This document shows, one piece after another, positions 1 through 8,609 of a stretch of DNA of 64,000 nt (its first letter is position 1; every line of letters begins with the position of its first letter). Made by a program: the position numbers and the translations under genes. Source of the stretch: Corynebacterium sp. p3-SID1145 (GTDB taxonomy: Bacteria > Actinomycetota > Actinomycetes > Mycobacteriales > Mycobacteriaceae); the NCBI GenBank assembly GCA_025144245.1, contig JALXXC010000011.1, forward strand, positions 20,988-84,987. The letters run 5' to 3'. Below the pieces are notes generated by a model, which saw only the letters and a program-made list of their open reading frames with translations, did no database searches and had not been told where the DNA came from.

Positions 1-258
1 GTGGCCTCCGCCGACGGGCAGAATTTCCACGAGCTGCTCGACGAGCTCGCCAGCGACGGTCTGCCCGTCACCGTCCTCGGATTCCACGAACACGCCAGCT
101 GGGCAGTGACCTCACCGACTATTTCGTTCGTAGACTTGGAGGACATCCCCGGGGTGTTCCGCGAGCCACTGCCGCGCGTCAACCTGGACCAGTTGCCGGA
201 GGAGGGCGCATGGTTGCAGCCCTTCCGCCCATTGTCTGTGCTGCTCAACAAAGGCTAG
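1..258 (+). CDS. C-terminal part of a NYN-domain-like protein (Rv0207c-type), cut by the window edge
   Basis: The reading frame runs in from the left edge and ends at a TAG 30 bases before the MmpL gene, so only the last 85 residues are visible. The visible text resembles the end of the NYN (PIN-like nuclease fold) proteins that sit next to mmpL3 in mycolate-forming actinobacteria: a strand reading LPVTVLGFHEHASWAV followed by an acidic stretch FVDLEDIPGVF and a conserved tail ending PFRPLSVLL. The GTG at base 1 is probably an internal valine, not the start. The position directly upstream of the exporter supports the assignment. The catalytic acidic residues of the domain would lie outside the window, so activity cannot be judged. 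Confidence 0.6.
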   Translation: MASADGQNFHELLDELASDGLPVTVLGFHEHASWAVTSPTISFVDLEDIPGVFREPLPRVNLDQLPEEGAWLQPFRPLSVLLNKG

Positions 259-288
259 AGCGCCAGGAGTCGAAGAAGAGGAGGGCCC

Positions 289-2589
289 GTGTTCTATAAG
301 TGGGGCCAGTTTGCCTACCGCCACCGCCGGATCATTCCGGTGGTGGTCATCGCCATCATTCTGCTCATGCAGGTGCTGTGGGGCTCCAAATTGGGCGACC
401 GGCTCTCCCAGGAGGGCTGGGAAGACCCGGGCGCAGATTCCACCACAGCCGCCGCAGTCGAGGAGGAGGTCTTCGGCCGCGACAACAACGGCGACGTGAT
501 CGTCCTCGTCAGCGGCAACATCAACGACAAGACGGTGATGGCCGAGGCGAACCGGCAGATCACCGCGCTCAAGGAGCAGTACCCGGAGCAGATCGACCAC
601 ATCACCAGCTACTTCGAAAAGCCGAACCCGCAGCTGCGCTCCGCGGACGGCACGAAGGCTTTCGCCGCGATCGGCCTGAAAGGCGACGGGGAGCAGACGC
701 TAAAGGACTACCGCGCCATCGAGGACGCCCTCAACGACATCACATTGCCGGAGGGCGCAGACGTGCAGATCGCTGGCGCCACCGCCATCGCGGACGCGCT
801 TGATCAGGGCATGGCCGACGACATCGCCCGGGCGGAGAAAATCGGCCTGATTTTCGTTGCTGTCATCTTGCTCTTCGTCTTCGGCGGCGTGGTCGCAGCG
901 GCGATGCCGCTGGTGGTAGGCATCTTGTCCATCCTCGGCTCCCTGTCCGCTTTGTCGCTGCTCGCGCAGGTGCAACAGGTCAATGTCTTCTCACAGTCGG
1001 TGATCACGCTGCTGGGCTTGGGCCTGGCCATCGACTACGGCCTGTTCATGGTCTCCCGCTTCCGCGAAGAGTTGGACCAGCGCGGGGATTCCCCGGAAGA
1101 CATCGAGGCGGCTGTCGCGGAGACCACCACCGCAGCGGGAAAGACAGTGTTCTTCTCCGCGCTCATGATCGGTGTGGCTCTCTCAGGTCTGCTGATGTTC
1201 CCGCAGGCCTTCCTCAAATCGGTAGCGTACGGCGCGATCAGCGCAGTGGTGCTCGCGGCGATCATCTCAGTGGCGGTGCTGCCGGCGCTGTTCAGCATGT
1301 TGGGCAGGAACATCGATAAATTCTCGGTGCGCCGCACCAACCGGAAGGCCCGCCGCATTGAGAACACCGTCTGGTACAAGATTCCCGCGTGGGCGATGCG
1401 CCACTCCAAGCCGGTCATCGTCGGAGTTGCGGGCGCCCTGCTGCTGCTCACCCTGCCGATCGTGGGCATCACCTTCGGCGGCATCAACGAGTCCTACCTG
1501 CCGCCGTCCAACGCGGTGCGCCAGGCGCAGGACGATTTCAACGAGACGTTCCCCGCCTACCGCACCGACCCGGTGAAGCTCGTCGTGAAGGGTGCCAACA
1601 ACGACCAGTTCGTGGACATTCTCTGGCAGACCCGCAGCGTGACCGGTTTGGCGTCGCCGATGGAGAAGACCAAGTCCACCCCCGACGGAACATTCGTCAT
1701 GGCGGGCACGCTGGCTGACAGGAACGGCGGAGAAGACGTCGTCAAGCAACTGCGCGCGATCGACGTGCCGGACGGCGTGGAAGTGTACGTCGGCGGCACC
1801 CCGGCGATGGAGGTCGAGTCGATCGAGGCCCTGCTTGAGCGCCTGCCGTGGATGGCTGTGTACATGGTGCTGGCCACGTTCCTGCTGATGGCGGTGCTGT
1901 TCGGCTCGATGATTCTGCCGGTGAAGGCGGTGCTGATGAATATCCTGGGCATCGGCGCCACCCTGGGCTTCCTCACCCTCGTCTTCGTCGACGGGCTGGG
2001 TGCGGGCGTCCTCGGCTTCACCCCGGGCCCGCTCATGAGTCCGGTGCTGGTGCTCATCATCGCGATTCTGTACGGCTTGTCCACGGACTACGAGGTCTTC
2101 CTCGTCTCCCGCATGGTCGAGGCGCGCAACAAGGGCGCGGACACGGACCAGGCGATCAAGTACGGCACGGCGCACACGGGCTCGATCATCACGGCCGCGG
2201 CGCTGATCATGATCGTCGTCGCCGCGGCATTCGCGATGAGCGAGATCGTGATGATGAAGTACATCTCCTACGGCCTCATCATTTCGCTGGCGCTCGACGC
2301 CACGCTGATCCGCCTGCTCCTCGTCCCCGCCATCATGCACGAGCTGCGCGAGGACAACTGGTGGGCGCCGCGTTGGATCAAGCGCACCGCGGAATCGTTC
2401 GGGGAGGGCGGCGACACGAAAAAGCAGCAACAGCAGCAGCTTATCGACGTCCAGTCCCACCCCCGCACCGGCGACATACCCGTCGGGGAGACCGTGCTGG
2501 CGAGCCAGCACGCCCGCTCCGGTGTCTCCGCGGACGAGGACACGCAGCTCATCCCGTTCGACGAGCTGATGCGCCGGCTGAACGGGTAG
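289..2589 (+). CDS. mmpL3: MmpL3-type RND exporter, trehalose monocorynomycolate transporter
   Basis: This 766-residue inner-membrane protein has the two-half architecture of MMPL/RND transporters: TM1 near residues 15-33, a periplasmic loop, a five-helix bundle, a second loop and a second bundle. The proton-relay Asp-Tyr pairs are present in both halves: D249-Y250 in LAIDYGLFMVSRF and D600-Y601 in LSTDYEVFLVSRM. In mycolate bacteria this family exports trehalose monomycolate to the periplasm. The location next to accD3-pks13-fadD32 and the mycolyltransferases fits (CmpL1 is the C. glutamicum equivalent). The start is a GTG preceded by a strong purine-rich site (GAGGAGGG). The C-terminal cytoplasmic tail is short and carries a run of five glutamines near residue 711, unlike the long tail of mycobacterial MmpL3. 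The next gene follows after 10 bases. Confidence 0.88.
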   Translation: MFYKWGQFAYRHRRIIPVVVIAIILLMQVLWGSKLGDRLSQEGWEDPGADSTTAAAVEEEVFGRDNNGDVIVLVSGNINDKTVMAEANRQITALKEQYPEQIDHITSYFEKPNPQLRSADGTKAFAAIGLKGDGEQTLKDYRAIEDALNDITLPEGADVQIAGATAIADALDQGMADDIARAEKIGLIFVAVILLFVFGGVVAAAMPLVVGILSILGSLSALSLLAQVQQVNVFSQSVITLLGLGLAIDYGLFMVSRFREELDQRGDSPEDIEAAVAETTTAAGKTVFFSALMIGVALSGLLMFPQAFLKSVAYGAISAVVLAAIISVAVLPALFSMLGRNIDKFSVRRTNRKARRIENTVWYKIPAWAMRHSKPVIVGVAGALLLLTLPIVGITFGGINESYLPPSNAVRQAQDDFNETFPAYRTDPVKLVVKGANNDQFVDILWQTRSVTGLASPMEKTKSTPDGTFVMAGTLADRNGGEDVVKQLRAIDVPDGVEVYVGGTPAMEVESIEALLERLPWMAVYMVLATFLLMAVLFGSMILPVKAVLMNILGIGATLGFLTLVFVDGLGAGVLGFTPGPLMSPVLVLIIAILYGLSTDYEVFLVSRMVEARNKGADTDQAIKYGTAHTGSIITAAALIMIVVAAAFAMSEIVMMKYISYGLIISLALDATLIRLLLVPAIMHELREDNWWAPRWIKRTAESFGEGGDTKKQQQQQLIDVQSHPRTGDIPVGETVLASQHARSGVSADEDTQLIPFDELMRRLNG

Positions 2590-2599
2590 CCCACGCACC

Positions 2600-3631
2600 A
2601 TGACGAACACCCGCGCGTGGATCCGCTGGCTGGCACCGCTGGTTGTGCTGGCAGTCGTCGCCGTGGCGTTCCGCGACCAGCTGCCGTTTCTGGGTGAGGC
2701 ATTCGCCGCCCTGCGCGCGTCCTCTCCCGCTCCCGTCGCGGCGGCGGTGCTGTGCGCGGTGCTGTCCATTCTGGCGATGGCGGTGGTGATGCGCATCCTG
2801 CTCACCAGCGACGGTGTGCGCGTGAACATGGGCAACGCCAGCGCCATCACCCTGGCCAGCAACGCCTGGTCCACCACAGTTCCGGGCGGGCCGGCGATTT
2901 CCGCGTGGCTGACCTTCAAGGTGCACCGCTCCTGGGGCGCGTCGGTGGGGCTGTGCGGCTGGTTCTTCGTCATTTCCGGTGCGATGTCGACGGTGTGGCT
3001 GGTGGTCATCGGCATCGCCGCCGTCATTTTCCTCGGCGCGCGGCTGTCTGTGTGGGCGCTCGTCGGCTCGCTCATTGTCGCTCTCACCGCGATCGCGGGG
3101 TTGTTCTGGGCGATCTACAACCCGGACATCCTCCGCCGCTGGGTGCGCTACCTGCCGCAGAAGGTACGCGACAAAGCCACCGACTTCGTCGACCAGCTCG
3201 CCGCGATCCGCATGACACCGGGCGCGTTCCTCGCCGCAGCGACGTTCTCCTTGCTCAACCGGCTCATCGACGCCACCACCCTCTACTTCTCCACCGCCGC
3301 CGTCACCGGGACACTTCCCGGCCTCACCGCAGGCCTGAACGAGACGACAGTGCAGGGCGTGGCGCTCGCCTTCATCATGACGAAGCTCGCCGGTGCCGCG
3401 CAGGTGACACCGGGCGGCATCGGCACCGTCGAGCCCGTTGCCACCGCATCACTCGTCGCATCGGGCCTGACGCTTGTCGACGCCACCGCCGCCACCCTCA
3501 TCTACCGCATCATCTCCTTCGCCCTGATCACCGCCATCGGCTGGGTCATCTACCTTGTCGCCTACGCCGAGAAGGGCTTCATGATCGGCCGTGCCGAACA
3601 GGAGGAAGGCACCGAACCCCTGCCAAATTGA
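2600..3631 (+). CDS. YbhN/LPG-synthase-type integral membrane protein (flippase-like)
   Basis: The 343-residue product is mostly hydrophobic with about eight membrane spans and belongs by appearance to the lysylphosphatidylglycerol synthase transmembrane (UPF0104/YbhN) family. Typical features are the SNAWSTTVPGGPAISAWLTF segment near residue 90 and the GAAQVTPGGIGTVEPV segment near residue 270, which resembles the conserved PGGIG motif of the family. Substrate is unknown; homologues next to mmpL3 are thought to act in lipid handling or translocation, and its 10-base distance from the exporter gene suggests co-transcription and translational coupling. No soluble acyltransferase domain is fused to it, so lysyl-lipid synthesis is unlikely. 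Confidence 0.7.
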   Translation: MTNTRAWIRWLAPLVVLAVVAVAFRDQLPFLGEAFAALRASSPAPVAAAVLCAVLSILAMAVVMRILLTSDGVRVNMGNASAITLASNAWSTTVPGGPAISAWLTFKVHRSWGASVGLCGWFFVISGAMSTVWLVVIGIAAVIFLGARLSVWALVGSLIVALTAIAGLFWAIYNPDILRRWVRYLPQKVRDKATDFVDQLAAIRMTPGAFLAAATFSLLNRLIDATTLYFSTAAVTGTLPGLTAGLNETTVQGVALAFIMTKLAGAAQVTPGGIGTVEPVATASLVASGLTLVDATAATLIYRIISFALITAIGWVIYLVAYAEKGFMIGRAEQEEGTEPLPN

Positions 3632-3656
3632 TCAATCAGGTCTAACGTGGCCTTAT

Positions 3657-5114
3657 ATGAACGCATTGGGTCGCAGTGTGGACTGGCAACAAGTGACTCC
3701 GGTGGGGTGGCATGCCCATCACCAAGGCGTCGATAAACTGTTGAGCTCTTTCAACGCCGTGCCGAAGGGGCAGCGCGTGCGGTTAGCGAAGACAACGTCG
3801 AACCTCTTCCGCTCCCGTGCTGGCGGCGAGGCAGGGTTGGATGTGAGTGGACTCGGCGGGGTGATTGAAATCGACCCGGTCGACATGACAGCGGACGTGC
3901 AGGGTATGTGCACCTACGAGGACCTGGTGGACGCGACACTGCCCTTCGGCCTCGCCCCCCTTGTCATCCCGCAGCTGAAAACGATCACCCTCGGCGGTGC
4001 CGTCTCCGGAATGGGCGTGGAATCCACCAGCTTCCGCAACGGCCTGCCGCACGAATCGGTGCTGGAAATGGATGTGCTGGTCGGCACCGGCGAGATCATC
4101 ACCTGCTCACGCGAAGAAAACGTGGAACTATTCCGCGCATTCCCCAATTCCTACGGTTCACTGGGCTACGCGGTGCGACTGAAGATCGAGCTGGAAGAGG
4201 TCGCGGACTTCATCGAGCTCGCCCACGTTCGGTACAGCGACCTCGCCGAATTCCAGGATGGTCTGGCACAGGCCGCAGCCGACCGAACATGGGAAGGCCG
4301 CCCCATTCACGGCCTCGACGCCGTGGCATTTTCCCCCGACGAGCAGTACATCGTGCTCGCCTTCCAGACGGATAAGGCACCAGGGGTGTCCGACTACACC
4401 CGCGACGCGATCTACTACCGCTCCCTGCAACACCCGGCAGGAATTAAACACGACTTCGTGACCATCCGGGATTACATCTGGCGCTGGGACACCGACTGGT
4501 TCTGGTGCTCCCGTGCATTCGCGGCCCAGGAGCCGACGGTGCGCAAGATGTGGCCGCGGCAACTTCGCCGCAGCTCCTTCTACTGGAAGCTTGTTGGGCT
4601 GGACAAGAAATACGACCTGGAATACCGGTTTTTGAAGAAACCGAAGAACCTGCCCCGCACAGAACGCGTCGTGCAGGACATCGAGGTCACCGATGCCCAC
4701 CTCGCAGAATTTCTGCAATGGTTCTTCGACGCCAGCGACATCGAACCGGTGTGGCTGTGCCCGATCCGTCTCCGTGACGGTGTCGACGAACTCGCCGGAC
4801 GTGGTCTACCCCAGTCCGAGCCGTGGCCGCTTTACCCTTTGAAACCGGGCACTACCTGGATCAACGTTGGCTTCTGGTCCGGCGTCCCAGCCGACCACGT
4901 CTCACCGGCGCAGGAGCCGGGTGCCTTCAACAAGATCATTGAGGCGAAGGTCTCCGACCTTGGAGGTCACAAATCCCTCTACTCGGAGGCTTTCTACAGC
5001 CGGACTGAATTCGAGAATCTCTACGGAGGCCGCTTACCGGAACAAATGAAAGACCGGTACGACCCCCAGCGCCGGTTCCCAGGCCTGTACGAGAAGACAG
5101 TGGAAAACGCCTAG
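3657..5114 (+). CDS. tmsA: FAD-dependent oxidoreductase, TmsA/BfaA-type (10-methyl fatty acid reductase)
   Basis: The 485-residue protein is a PCMH-type FAD-binding oxidase of the DHCR24/alkyl-DHAP-synthase-like group. The FAD-binding half shows GTGEIIT, LKTITLGGAVSGMGVEST and SYGSLGYAVRLKIELE, and the aromatic-rich C-terminal half ends with PQRRFPGLYEK. In tms (bfa) systems this flavoenzyme reduces the 10-methylene group made by the partner methyltransferase to a 10-methyl branch on phospholipid oleoyl chains. The next gene is exactly such a methyltransferase, 35 bases downstream. I chose the ATG at 3657 (MNALGRSVDW); an in-frame ATG at 3591 would lie inside the preceding gene and add 22 unlikely residues. 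The ribosome site is weak (AGGT about 15 bases upstream). Function is inferred from family and pairing. Confidence 0.78.
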   Translation: MNALGRSVDWQQVTPVGWHAHHQGVDKLLSSFNAVPKGQRVRLAKTTSNLFRSRAGGEAGLDVSGLGGVIEIDPVDMTADVQGMCTYEDLVDATLPFGLAPLVIPQLKTITLGGAVSGMGVESTSFRNGLPHESVLEMDVLVGTGEIITCSREENVELFRAFPNSYGSLGYAVRLKIELEEVADFIELAHVRYSDLAEFQDGLAQAAADRTWEGRPIHGLDAVAFSPDEQYIVLAFQTDKAPGVSDYTRDAIYYRSLQHPAGIKHDFVTIRDYIWRWDTDWFWCSRAFAAQEPTVRKMWPRQLRRSSFYWKLVGLDKKYDLEYRFLKKPKNLPRTERVVQDIEVTDAHLAEFLQWFFDASDIEPVWLCPIRLRDGVDELAGRGLPQSEPWPLYPLKPGTTWINVGFWSGVPADHVSPAQEPGAFNKIIEAKVSDLGGHKSLYSEAFYSRTEFENLYGGRLPEQMKDRYDPQRRFPGLYEKTVENA

Positions 5115-5149
5115 AGCTACGTCACACCGCACCCTGAGGAGGACACAGC

Positions 5150-6472
5150 ATGATTGCTGGCAACTTGAACAAGAATTTCACGCCCATGACCGTCGCCGAG
5201 ATCGTGGACACGCTCTTTCCCGCCGGCAGCCCGTTCCGCTGGGAGGCCTTCGACGGGTCCGCCACCGGCCCCGAGGACGCTGAGCACACCGTGCGTGTGA
5301 CCAGCCCGGCGGGCCTGTCCTACATCGCTACCGCACCCGGCGACCTAGGGCTCGCGCGCGCCTGGGTCACAGACGGTCTCGTCGTCGAGGGTGAGCATCT
5401 GGCTCACCCATACGGGATCTTCGACCACTTGCGCACCCTGTACGACAACTACTCCCGCCCGGATATCGCCACCGGCCTGCGCATCGCGCGGTCCCTGCGG
5501 TCCATGGGAGCGATTCAGATCCAGCCGGTCCCGGAGGTGGAACAGGCGTCATGGCTGGAACGCCGTCTGCGCCAAGGCCTTTCCCGCCACTCGAAAGAGC
5601 GTGACGCCGATGTCATCTCTTCCCATTATGATGTCGGAAACGATTTCTACGAGCTGTTCCTCGGCGAATCCATGGCGTACACCTGCGCCTACTACCCCGC
5701 CCCGGACGCCAGCCTCGACGAGGCGCAGGAGAATAAGTTCCGGCTCGTATACGAGAAATTGAACCTGCAGCCGGGCGACCGCCATCTGGACATCGGCTGC
5801 GGTTGGGGTTCCATGGTGCGCTACGCTGCGCGGCGCGGCGTGAAATCCCTTGGCGTGACCCTGTCGAAAGAGCAGGCTGATTGGGCGCAGGCGAAGATCG
5901 AGGAAGAGGGACTAGCGGACCTCGCGGAGGTTCGCCACCTCGACTACCGGGACGTGGTCGAGTCTGATTTCGACGCGATCTCCTCTATCGGCCTCCTGGA
6001 ACACATCGGCGTGGACAACTATGCCTCCTACTTCGAATTCCTCGCCGGCAAACTCCGTCCGGGAGGAGTCATGGTCAACCACTGCATCACCTATCCGGAC
6101 AACCACAAGACCAAGAGTGGCGACTTCATCGACCGCTACATCTTCCCCGACGGGGAGCTCACCGGCTCCGGCACCGTGGTCAAGAACATGCAGGACCACG
6201 GCTTCGAAGTCTTCCACGAGGAGAATCTGCGCTTCGACTACATGCGCACCCTGCACGACTGGTGCGAAAATTTGAAGGCCAACTGGGACCGCGCAGTTGA
6301 GCTGGTCGGAGAGAACACCGCCAAACTTTGGGGCATGTACATGGCCGGTTCCGAGTGGGGTTTCGAGCACGATGTGGTCGAGCTGCACCAAGTCGTGGGC
6401 ATCAAGCTCGACGAGAACGGCGCCCGCGCCGGTACCCCCGAGCGGCGCTGGTGGAACGACTCCGTTTTCTAG
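5150..6472 (+). CDS. tmsB: SAM-dependent fatty acid methyltransferase, TmsB/UfaA1-type (CFA synthase family)
   Basis: The 440-residue product is a cyclopropane-fatty-acid-synthase family methyltransferase. The SAM-binding core reads HLDIGCGWGSMVRYAA near residue 210, preceded by the substrate-side SSHYDVGNDFYELFLG and SMAYTCAYY motifs and followed by GLLEHIGVDNY and HCITYPDN. In TmsB/BfaB the enzyme adds a methylene group to C10 of oleate in phospholipids, and the product is then reduced by TmsA. An N-terminal extension of about 130 residues before the CFA core is typical of this group and unlike the shorter mycolate CmaA/MmaA enzymes. The start has an excellent ribosome site (GAGGAGG, 8 bases before ATG). 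The TmsA-like gene is immediately upstream. A true cyclopropane synthase is the main alternative, but pairing with the flavoenzyme argues against it. Confidence 0.82.
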   Translation: MIAGNLNKNFTPMTVAEIVDTLFPAGSPFRWEAFDGSATGPEDAEHTVRVTSPAGLSYIATAPGDLGLARAWVTDGLVVEGEHLAHPYGIFDHLRTLYDNYSRPDIATGLRIARSLRSMGAIQIQPVPEVEQASWLERRLRQGLSRHSKERDADVISSHYDVGNDFYELFLGESMAYTCAYYPAPDASLDEAQENKFRLVYEKLNLQPGDRHLDIGCGWGSMVRYAARRGVKSLGVTLSKEQADWAQAKIEEEGLADLAEVRHLDYRDVVESDFDAISSIGLLEHIGVDNYASYFEFLAGKLRPGGVMVNHCITYPDNHKTKSGDFIDRYIFPDGELTGSGTVVKNMQDHGFEVFHEENLRFDYMRTLHDWCENLKANWDRAVELVGENTAKLWGMYMAGSEWGFEHDVVELHQVVGIKLDENGARAGTPERRWWNDSVF

Positions 6473-6482
6473 AATGGGGCGT

Positions 6483-6845
6483 ATGAAGATCTCCAGGACC
6501 ACCGCCATCGCCATGGACACCCTCGCCATCGCCGTCTTCGCGCTGCTTGCCCGCATCGCGCACCAGACCGACGAGATGCCGTTGAATTTCACCGGCTGGC
6601 TGTCGACGTTGTGGCCGTTCCTGGTCGGTGTGGCACTCGCCTGGGTGATCGTCACGTTCGCCGGGAAGGCGGAGGGTGCGCGCAGCGGGGTGCTCATCTG
6701 GCTGGTAACGGTCGCCACCGGCCTGATCATCTGGGGCATGAAAAATCAGCAGCTGCCGCACTGGTCCTTCATTGTCGTGGCCAGCGTGATGTCGGCGCTG
6801 CTGATGTTGGGGTGGCGCGGCGTTGCGCGCCTGATCAAGCGTTAA
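6483..6845 (+). CDS. DUF3054-like small membrane protein, third gene of the tms-like operon
   Basis: This 120-residue protein has four predicted membrane helices (about residues 9-24, 37-56, 67-85 and 94-113) and matches the look of DUF3054 proteins: a basic N-terminus, IAVFALLARIAHQ, a central GWLSTLWPFLVGVALAW and a polar loop before the third helix. It starts 10 bases after the methyltransferase stop, so it is in the same transcript. Some tms operons have a third gene (tmsC) for a small membrane protein of unknown function, and this may be its counterpart; I did not confirm that by alignment. An ATG at 6474 is in frame 9 bases earlier and is a possible alternative start. Confidence 0.7.
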   Translation: MKISRTTAIAMDTLAIAVFALLARIAHQTDEMPLNFTGWLSTLWPFLVGVALAWVIVTFAGKAEGARSGVLIWLVTVATGLIIWGMKNQQLPHWSFIVVASVMSALLMLGWRGVARLIKR

Positions 6846-6848
6846 CGC

Positions 6849-6959
6849 TTAGAACGGCATTTGGCCGTTGAACGGCATCTGGCCGTTTTGGATCGAGCGG
6901 ACGATCCACACGATGTAGTTGATGAGCTCGGAACCGAGATCCAGAACGCTGCTGAGCAT
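6849..6959 (-). CDS. 36-residue amphipathic peptide with a tandem C-terminal repeat
   Basis: A short minus-strand gene that starts with ATG after a very good ribosome site (AGGAGG, 4 bases spacing) and ends in TAA. The peptide begins MLSSVLDLGSELINYIVWIV, an amphipathic helix, and ends with two exact copies of NGQMPF encoded by an 18-base tandem repeat that differs at one base. It lies 92 bases beyond the end of accD3, behind a perfect 11-bp hairpin. Size, lack of a signal peptide and helix character recall the very small corynebacterial porins (PorA/PorH, about 45-60 residues), but I see no clear sequence match, so a porin or mycolylated surface peptide is only a guess. It converges with the DUF3054-like gene, whose stop is 3 bases away. 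Confidence 0.6.
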   Translation of the reverse strand: MLSSVLDLGSELINYIVWIVRSIQNGQMPFNGQMPF

Positions 6960-6976
6960 GTTTCCTCCTGCGTAGG

Positions 6977-7007
6977 TAGTCGGGGAATTCTGTTTCTTCC
7001 CCGACTA
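6977..7007 (-). terminator. Perfect 11-bp inverted repeat between accD3 and the 36-residue peptide gene
   Basis: The arms TAGTCGGGGAA and TTCCCCGACTA enclose a 9-base loop. On the minus strand the hairpin lies 45 bases after the accD3 stop and 17 bases before the peptide's ATG. There is no T run after it, so it could be an attenuator, an mRNA-stabilising 5' structure for the peptide gene or a weak terminator for the mycolate operon. Confidence 0.6.
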
Positions 7008-7051
7008 TCGCGGCCGGCCCCGGCAGCGTTACACAACCGTTACGGATCCGG

Positions 7052-8605
7052 CTACAGCGGGTGAATATTATGCTTCTTCGGCAGGTCGGCGTCGTACTTG
7101 GTGGACAGCTGGCGTAGCGCGCGGCGCAGCGTCAGGCGCGTCTCCGAGGGCTGGATCATGCCGTCGAGGTAGCCGCGCTCCGTGGCCACGTACGGGGAGG
7201 TCATGTTCTCCTCATAGAAGTCCATGAACATCTTCTTCATCGCGTTGCGCTGCGCCTCGTCCTCGATGGCGGCAAGCTGCTTGCCCTGGATCATCACAGC
7301 CGCCGCGGCGGAGCCCATCACGGCGATCTGCGCGGTGGGCCACGCGAAATTCAGGTCGCCGGAGAGGTTCTTCGAGCCCATCACGGCGTACGCGCCACCG
7401 TAGGCCTTACGGACGATCAGGGAGACCTTCGGCACCGTCGACTGCACCACGGAGAACGCCAGCTTGGCGCCGCGGTGGATAAGACCGACCTTTTCCTGGT
7501 CCACGCCCGGCAGGTAGCCCGGCGTGTCCACCACGAAGATCAGGGGCAGGTTGTACGCGTCGCAGATCTGGATGAAACGCGCGCCCTTGTCGGCGGCGTC
7601 GGCGTCGATGCAGCCGGCGAAGTGCATGGGGTTGTTAGCCACGAAGCCGACGGGTCGGCCGTCGATACGCCCAATGGCGCAGATCAGGTTCGGAGCGTAA
7701 TTCTCCTGGATCTCCAGGATTTCCTCGTCGTCGCCGAGCTGGACCAGAAGGTCCATCATGTCGTAACCGGCGTTGGTGTCGTCCGGCATGAAGCTGTCGA
7801 GTGCGGAATCGTCCAGGTCCTCGTCGGACGGGGTCCACGCCACCGGCGACTCGTCGAATACGCTGGTGGGCAAATGGCCGAGCAGGTCGCGAACGAACTC
7901 GAAGGCCTCCTCCTCGCTCGGGACGGTGACGGAGACGTTGCCGTTCTGTTCCTGCTGCATCGCGCCGCCGAGCTCCGCCGAAGAGACATCCTCGCCGGTA
8001 ACCTCCCGGATGACGGCGGGGCCAGTAACGTACATTTCGGCCTGGCCGTCGACCGCCACAATGAAGTCGGTGGTCACCGGGGCGTACACGGCGCCGCCGG
8101 CGGACTTGCCCAGCATGATGGAGATCTGCGGGGAGCGGCCCGACAGCGGCAGCTGGCGGCGGGCGATCTCCGAGTACATCGCCAACGAGGTCACCGCGTC
8201 CTGGATGCGGGCGCCGCCGGAGTCCTGGATGCCGATGACCGGGCAGCCGACCTTGATCGCCAGCTCCATCACGTCGACCACTTTGCGGCCGAAGGTCACA
8301 CCGACGGAACCGCCGTAGACGGTCTTGTCGTGGGCGTAGATGGCCACCGGCCGGCCGTCGATACGCCCGTAGCCGGTGACCACGCCGTCGGAATAGACCG
8401 CGTCGTCGTCGCCGGGGGTGCGGGCGAGCGCACCGGTTTCGACGAACGACCCTTCATCGAGAAGCGCGTTGATGCGCTGGCGGGGCGTGGTCTGCCCGGC
8501 ATCGTCGCGGCGCTTGCGCGCCCGCTCGGAGCCCGGGTCCTGCGCGCGCTCCAAACGGTCGCGCAGGTCGGCGAGTTTCTCAGCGGTCGTCATCGGCATC
8601 GTCAT
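7052..8605 (-). CDS. accD3: Acyl-CoA carboxylase beta subunit of mycolate synthesis
   Basis: The 517-residue carboxyltransferase has the biotin-dependent carboxylase layout: N-terminal crotonase-like half with TPRQRINALLDEGSFVE and GIQDSGGARIQDAV, and C-terminal half with LPLIFVVDTPGYLPGVDQE and GGAYAVMG. It is the AccD3 (AccD4 in mycobacteria) subunit that, with an AccA3-type biotin subunit encoded elsewhere and a second beta subunit, makes the carboxylated acyl-CoA extender for Pks13. I chose the ATG at 8605, 4 bases after the pks13 stop, because a GAGGTGG site inside the end of pks13 lies 9 bases upstream; ATGs at 8599 and 8593 are also in frame. Order fadD32-pks13-accD3 is the standard corynebacterial arrangement and implies one operon. 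Confidence 0.95.
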   Translation of the reverse strand: MTMPMTTAEKLADLRDRLERAQDPGSERARKRRDDAGQTTPRQRINALLDEGSFVETGALARTPGDDDAVYSDGVVTGYGRIDGRPVAIYAHDKTVYGGSVGVTFGRKVVDVMELAIKVGCPVIGIQDSGGARIQDAVTSLAMYSEIARRQLPLSGRSPQISIMLGKSAGGAVYAPVTTDFIVAVDGQAEMYVTGPAVIREVTGEDVSSAELGGAMQQEQNGNVSVTVPSEEEAFEFVRDLLGHLPTSVFDESPVAWTPSDEDLDDSALDSFMPDDTNAGYDMMDLLVQLGDDEEILEIQENYAPNLICAIGRIDGRPVGFVANNPMHFAGCIDADAADKGARFIQICDAYNLPLIFVVDTPGYLPGVDQEKVGLIHRGAKLAFSVVQSTVPKVSLIVRKAYGGAYAVMGSKNLSGDLNFAWPTAQIAVMGSAAAAVMIQGKQLAAIEDEAQRNAMKKMFMDFYEENMTSPYVATERGYLDGMIQPSETRLTLRRALRQLSTKYDADLPKKHNIHPL

Positions 8606-8609
8606 TGTC

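Noticed and set aside
2433-2452. CAG/CAA run in the MmpL tail as a possible expansion-type repeat
   Set aside because: Only five glutamine codons in a disordered tail; too short to claim instability.
1267-3087. 606-codon minus-strand frame opposite the MmpL gene
   Set aside because: Rich in Arg, His, Asp and Gln as expected from the antisense of a high-GC gene; the plus-strand genes have clear domains.
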